Below, piece after piece: positions 14,019-17,517 of a stretch of DNA of 17,517 nucleotides. This DNA is from Pseudomonadota bacterium (lineage in GTDB: Bacteria > Verrucomicrobiota > Verrucomicrobiia > Chthoniobacterales > UBA6821), in assembly GCA_009928265.1 (NCBI GenBank), contig RFPR01000034.1, forward strand, positions 1-17,517, in the 5' to 3' direction. The translations under genes and the position numbers were made by a program. The notes beneath the pieces are model-generated. The model saw nothing but the letters and a program-made list of their open reading frames with translations. It did not search any database and was not told the origin of the DNA. Every line of letters starts with the position of its first letter. Position 1 is the stretch's first letter.

Positions 14019-15917
14019 CTAGTTCGACTGATCCGATTCCTTTTCTTCCTTGGGCTTGTCGGTTGATTGCTCAGATGAGGAGTCCTTTTCTTTGGATTTC
14101 TCCCTCTTCTTTGTTCCGTAGACCTCCGCGAGCACTTTGCCGATTAGAGGGGCGGCGTGGCTACCGCCGTGGATGGAGTTGTCACCCGGTTCCCCCTCGT
14201 AGACGGCTGCAAAGGCATACTGCGGATTCTCGGCCGGGACAAATCCCGCGAACCAGGCGGCGGTCCGCTGTTTATTGGTAGGGCCCCATTGTGCAGTACC
14301 GGTTTTCCCTGCGACATGGTAGCCCTCGACTTGTGCGTGATGGGCTGTTCCCTCTCCGTCTTCGGTGACGGCGACGAGTGCCTTGCGGAGGGTCTCCATG
14401 TCTTCGGGTTTGATCTGTAAGTCGTCACGGACGCGATCCGGGTAGGCGGCTACGACCTTATTGTCGATACCCTGGATCTGCTTAACGAGTCGGGTCTGGT
14501 GGAACTGCCCCCCTGTGCCGATAACCCCGTAGGCCTGGGCCATCTGGAGGGGGGATATCTTGATGTCGCCCTGGCCGATACTCATGTTCGCCACGTCACC
14601 CTTGAGGATCTTCCTCTTCTGAACGCGGAGCATATAGGCGTCGTCGGGAATGTTCCCGTCGGTCTCGGCCTTAAGCGGAATACCGGTCTTTCTCCCGAGA
14701 CCGAGTCGGCGGGTCCACTCGATCATGCTCGGTGCGCCGATCTTGATGCCTGCCTGAATAAACCAGGTATTGCACGACTGGGTCAGGGCCTCGACGAAGT
14801 TCAGCTTGCCGACGCTGTATTTCTTCCAGTTGTGGAAGGTGAAGTTGCCGATGTCGATCGCTTGAGGGCCGGTGTAGGTGTCTTCGGCCTTTAGTTTGCC
14901 CGACTGGAAACCGGAAAAGCCGACATAGGTCTTGAAGGTCGACCCGGGCGGGTAAGAGGAGCGGTAGGCACGGGGGAGAAGCGGAACGTCAGGATCGTCG
15001 CTGAGTTGTTTGTAAATCTGCGGGTTAATGGTCGGGACAAAGTGGTTCGGATTGTACTGCGGCCAGGAGGCCATGGCGTGGATTTCGCCGGTCCAGGGGT
15101 CGATGAAGACGATGGCGCCGCGCTTGGCATTTTCCTTGAGGACCTTCTCGCAGATACGCTGGAGATTTTGATCAAGTGTGGTGATGACGTTGTCGCCCGG
15201 AACAGGCGGCTGAGCGATGCGTTCCGAGGTTTTCCTTCCCTCCGCATCGTAGGTGGCATGAAGGCTGCCGAGCTTTCCCTTGAGCTGGAAGTCGAAGGTC
15301 TGCTCGATACCCTCGCGTCCCTCGCTTTCGGTGAAGATCAGGTCTTTGTTCTCGATGGGTCGCGTGGAGAGTGGAGCCTCCTTACCGGTGTAGCCGATGA
15401 TATGCGAGGCGAGTTCCCCGTTTGGGTAAAGGCGAGCATAGACCTGCTGGAGTTGCAGGTTCGGAGTGATCCCGCGCCGGGCAGCGGCTAGTTCCTCGGG
15501 CCGGAGGTCCTCGATGAGCGGGAGAGGGAGGAGAGCCCGGTTTCGGTAATGGGTGAGGATTGCCTGATCACTGAGCGTGAAGGGTCGGCCGAGGAATCCC
15601 TTGGCAAAGGTGATCTGTTGACGCGCGAAGGAGAGGGCCTTGGCATCATCCCAATCGGTTGAGGAGGGGAACTGAAGGACAAGGTTGTAGCTCAGGCGGT
15701 TTTGGGCGAATGGATAGCCGTTGCGATCGGTGATCTGGCCTCGCGGTGCGGGGATCCCGAGTTGGTAGGTGCGGGCCTGTTTTTGGGTCTCCCAGGTGGG
15801 CTTTGGGTTTTCATCCACCGGCGTATTAGTCCCGAGGATCTGTGCGTTGGCCGTCGGCGAAGTGCCAAGGGATGCCGCCAAGATCAGAAGCAGGATCAAT
15901 GAGTGGCGGAGATTCAT
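14019..15917 (-). CDS. mrdA: Class B penicillin-binding protein 2 (elongation transpeptidase)
   Basis: Cross-links peptidoglycan during cell elongation. The N-terminal dimerisation module contains PAPRGQITDRNGYPFAQN (56-73), typical of PBP2, and the transpeptidase domain has SxxK at Ser326-T-F-K329, SxN at S381-C-N383 and KTG at 538-540 (GKTGTAQWG). GREGIEQTFDFQLKG (about 209-223) is also typical. The 632 residues end in a Lys/Glu/Ser-rich tail (about 603-632). Unusually, the N terminus looks like a cleavable signal peptide (hydrophobic core at about 6-19, then TANA before Gln26) instead of the usual uncleaved anchor. The start overlaps tsaB by 4 bases. mreB, mreC and rodA are not in the window. 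PBP2 rather than PBP3 is judged from the overall pattern. Confidence 0.9.
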   Translation of the reverse strand: MNLRHSLILLLILAASLGTSPTANAQILGTNTPVDENPKPTWETQKQARTYQLGIPAPRGQITDRNGYPFAQNRLSYNLVLQFPSSTDWDDAKALSFARQQITFAKGFLGRPFTLSDQAILTHYRNRALLPLPLIEDLRPEELAAARRGITPNLQLQQVYARLYPNGELASHIIGYTGKEAPLSTRPIENKDLIFTESEGREGIEQTFDFQLKGKLGSLHATYDAEGRKTSERIAQPPVPGDNVITTLDQNLQRICEKVLKENAKRGAIVFIDPWTGEIHAMASWPQYNPNHFVPTINPQIYKQLSDDPDVPLLPRAYRSSYPPGSTFKTYVGFSGFQSGKLKAEDTYTGPQAIDIGNFTFHNWKKYSVGKLNFVEALTQSCNTWFIQAGIKIGAPSMIEWTRRLGLGRKTGIPLKAETDGNIPDDAYMLRVQKRKILKGDVANMSIGQGDIKISPLQMAQAYGVIGTGGQFHQTRLVKQIQGIDNKVVAAYPDRVRDDLQIKPEDMETLRKALVAVTEDGEGTAHHAQVEGYHVAGKTGTAQWGPTNKQRTAAWFAGFVPAENPQYAFAAVYEGEPGDNSIHGGSHAAPLIGKVLAEVYGTKKREKSKEKDSSSEQSTDKPKEEKESDQSN

Positions 15918-16546
15918 CGGGTGATGGGTGCCGACTTGGGAGCGGTGATGTGCGGAGGCTTGAGGTAGAGTGGTTCCGGAGTAAGAGGTGAGAGATACAC
16001 CGTGCCGCAGCGATGGGCCAGCCTGGCAAGTCTCGTCGCCATGGGGGAGGCGATTTGTAGGGAAGGGATCTCAGCGAGGGGGGCGGATCCAAACACGGGA
16101 AAATCGGGCCGTGTCGAAAGATATGTGGAGACATCCTGAGGAGAGATCAGGATCGGTTTCTCGAGAAAGTCTCCTTCCTTCAAGCAGGCTACCCAGAGAT
16201 GCCCTCCACGGGCATCACCCGCCGCCCAGAATCCCTCCTCTGGTCCTGGTAGTGCCAAGGGTGAGGGGATGGCATAAAGGGGAAGTTCCAATGCTGTGGC
16301 CATCGCACGTGCCGTCGCAATCGAAGCCCGGAGTCCGTTATAGGAACCAGGACCCTGTCCCACAGCGAGTGCGTCTGGAGTGCCGCAGAGAGAAACAGCC
16401 TTCTCCAGTGCCTTGAACAGAGCCGAGGAATCGGAACGGGCATGGTGTGTGTTTTCCTCAAAGAGGAGGGATTCCGCTTCATCTTCCAAGGAAACAACCG
16501 CCACCGAGGCGACGGAAGAGGAGGAATCAAGGGCAAGAATCTTCAT
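15914..16546 (-). CDS. tsaB: tRNA threonylcarbamoyladenosine biosynthesis protein TsaB
   Basis: TsaB is the ASKHA-fold partner of TsaD and TsaE in making the t6A base at position 37 of ANN-decoding tRNAs. The 210-residue protein starts with MKILALDSSSSVASVAV, then has HHARSDSSALF (34-44) and the family signature GQGPGSYNGLRASIATARAMA (63-83). The C-terminal part is variable, as in the family. It overlaps tsaE upstream and mrdA downstream by 4 bases each, so the three probably form one coupled operon. Confidence 0.93.
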   Translation of the reverse strand: MKILALDSSSSVASVAVVSLEDEAESLLFEENTHHARSDSSALFKALEKAVSLCGTPDALAVGQGPGSYNGLRASIATARAMATALELPLYAIPSPLALPGPEEGFWAAGDARGGHLWVACLKEGDFLEKPILISPQDVSTYLSTRPDFPVFGSAPLAEIPSLQIASPMATRLARLAHRCGTVYLSPLTPEPLYLKPPHITAPKSAPITR

Positions 16547-16989
16547 GACTTTACAGCCCAGTTGATCAGGCGCGAATTGTCAGACTGATGGGTGATCCTG
16601 ATCCTCAGGGTGCCGGGGGGCAGGATCTGTGAAAACTTGTCACCCCACTCGATCATCATGAATCCGTCATCCAGATATTCTTCAAGGCCGAGCCCCAGCA
16701 CCTCTTCCTCCGACTCCAAACGGTACCAGTCGCTGTGATGGAGGGGGCATTCCCCTCCGGAGTAGCTGTGTAGCAAGGTGAAGGTGGGACTGGAAACCGG
16801 TTCGGAAACTCCGAGTAGGGAGGCTACGGCCTTTACGAAATGGGTTTTTCCGGCACCGAGGGGTCCTTCAAGGCTAACGGAGCCGGCTTGACGCATCAGA
16901 GGCAATAACTTGGAAGCCAGTTCCCCGGTCTCATCCAGAGAATGGACCAAAGCGGAGCCCTCTGATGTGACAGCATTGTCGATTGCCAT
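16543..16989 (-). CDS. tsaE: tRNA threonylcarbamoyladenosine biosynthesis ATPase TsaE
   Basis: The ATPase that drives the TsaBDE complex. The Walker A motif is GPLGAGKT (42-49). Other family marks are SPTFTLLHSY (67-76), HHSDWYRL (84-91) and the Walker B-like MIEWGDKF (112-119). Length is 148 residues. It is first in the tsaE-tsaB-mrdA run and diverges from pgi across 91 bases, so the promoter should lie at 16990-17080; TAAAAT within about 15 bases of the ATG is a possible but weak -10. No Shine-Dalgarno is seen before the ATG (TATACAGGCA). Confidence 0.95.
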   Translation of the reverse strand: MAIDNAVTSEGSALVHSLDETGELASKLLPLMRQAGSVSLEGPLGAGKTHFVKAVASLLGVSEPVSSPTFTLLHSYSGGECPLHHSDWYRLESEEEVLGLGLEEYLDDGFMMIEWGDKFSQILPPGTLRIRITHQSDNSRLINWAVKS

Positions 16990-17019
16990 TGCCTGTATAT
17001 TTTAGTCACGTTCTGACGG

Positions 17020-17036
17020 CTAGCAATGCTGGCTAG
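17020..17036. promoter_or_regulatory. Small palindrome in the tsaE-pgi divergent region
   Basis: CTAGC (17020-17024) and GCTAG (17032-17036) form a 5-bp inverted repeat with a 7-base spacer in the middle of the 91-base divergent region. It could be an operator half-site pair or chance; the stem is short. Confidence 0.2.
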
Positions 17037-17044
17037 TTTAATCC

Positions 17045-17080
17045 TTCATAATTCATCATTCACCCTTCATCCTTTTTCCC
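17045..17080 (+). repeat. Heptad tandem repeat in the pgi leader
   Basis: Four perfect-period heptads read TTCATAA, TTCATCA, TTCACCC, TTCATCC (17045-17072), followed by TTTTTCCC and the pgi ATG at 17081. The same heptad, copy number and T-rich cap occur before recR. The tract has no G at all, so no Shine-Dalgarno is possible within 36 bases of the start. Confidence 0.85.
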
Positions 17081-17517
17081 ATGTCCAACCCCACCCAACT
17101 CCCTGCTTGGAAAGCCCTTTCCGCCAACCGCGACCTGATTGCCAAAACGACGCTGAAGGAACTCTTCGCTGCTGATCCGACCCGCGGTGAGCGCCTGACA
17201 GCTGAGGCCTGCGGACTTTACCTCGATTACTCCAAGAACCGAGTTAACGACGAGACACTCAAGAACCTCGTTCAGTTGGCCAAGGAGGTTGGTTTGGAGG
17301 AGCACCGCGACAAGATGTTCGCGGGTGAGAAGATCAACATTACCGAGAACCGCGCCGTCCTTCACGTCGCCCTCCGTGCCCCGAAGAGCGAGGTGATCAA
17401 GGTCGACGGCGTGGATGTCGTTCCCGAGGTGCACAAAGTCCTCGAGGCGATGGGAACCTTTGCTGACCGCGTCCGCTCCGGCGAGTGGAAAGGCCACACC
17501 GGCAAGCGCATCAAGAA
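17081..17517 (+). CDS. pgi: Glucose-6-phosphate isomerase (5' part, truncated by the window)
   Basis: Interconverts glucose 6-phosphate and fructose 6-phosphate. The 145 visible residues start MSNPTQLPAWKALSANRDL and include LYLDYSKNRVNDETLKNL, FAGEKINITENRAVLHVALR and VHKVLEAMGTFADRVRSGEWKGHTGK. These match the N-terminal third of the large bacterial/eukaryotic Pgi type. The frame is open to the right edge. The start is set by homology and by the heptad leader. It is divergent from tsaE. Confidence 0.95.
   Translation, partial: MSNPTQLPAWKALSANRDLIAKTTLKELFAADPTRGERLTAEACGLYLDYSKNRVNDETLKNLVQLAKEVGLEEHRDKMFAGEKINITENRAVLHVALRAPKSEVIKVDGVDVVPEVHKVLEAMGTFADRVRSGEWKGHTGKRIK

Noticed and set aside
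17045..17080. CRISPR-like array or phage attachment repeat
   Set aside because: The units are only 7 bases with no spacers, and no cas or integrase gene is nearby.

Overview
The window looks like a chromosomal housekeeping segment of a Gram-negative bacterium of the PVC superphylum, most likely Verrucomicrobiota. The best clue is a 622-residue GreA-type protein with a long N-terminal extension, an architecture I know from Chlamydiae and relatives. An eno-ftsB-like pair and the near absence of Shine-Dalgarno sequences fit this. The lineage is an inference; there is no rRNA here to test it. I saw no tRNA, rRNA, CRISPR, IS element or prophage gene.

Layout. Positions 1-7921 (minus strand) read, in transcription order: a frame-broken rluD-type pseudouridine synthase, a family-4 uracil-DNA glycosylase, a PlsC-type acyltransferase, an alpha/beta hydrolase, a stand-alone CoaB-like protein, the giant GreA, enolase, an FtsB/DivIC-like division protein, and the first codons of an unknown gene. 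Several of these overlap by ATGA. Positions 7977-12578 (plus strand) carry a zinc-ribbon Ser/Thr kinase, a membrane protein with a degenerate class III cyclase domain, recR, a secreted gamma-type chorismate mutase and lipA. After a 309-base convergent gap come dinB, a PBP2 (mrdA-like), tsaB and tsaE on the minus strand (12888-16989). The last two start by ATGA overlaps in the order tsaE, tsaB, mrdA. Finally pgi runs off the right edge on the plus strand.

The most interesting structural signal is in the 5' leaders. None of the twelve leaders of non-overlapping genes that I read shows a convincing Shine-Dalgarno, and many end in a T-rich tract capped by C directly against the ATG. Four housekeeping genes (eno, recR, lipA, pgi) have this tract built from short tandem repeats. 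recR and pgi share the same heptad, TTCATNN, in register with the start codon. The recR leader is also one arm of an imperfect inverted repeat that fills the whole gap from the preceding stop codon to the ATG.

Other points worth a second look are the roughly 20-base deletion plus frameshift in rluD, a cyclase domain that has lost its metal-binding and base-binding residues next to a kinase, the unexpected secreted chorismate mutase, and a PBP2 whose N terminus looks like a cleavable signal peptide.
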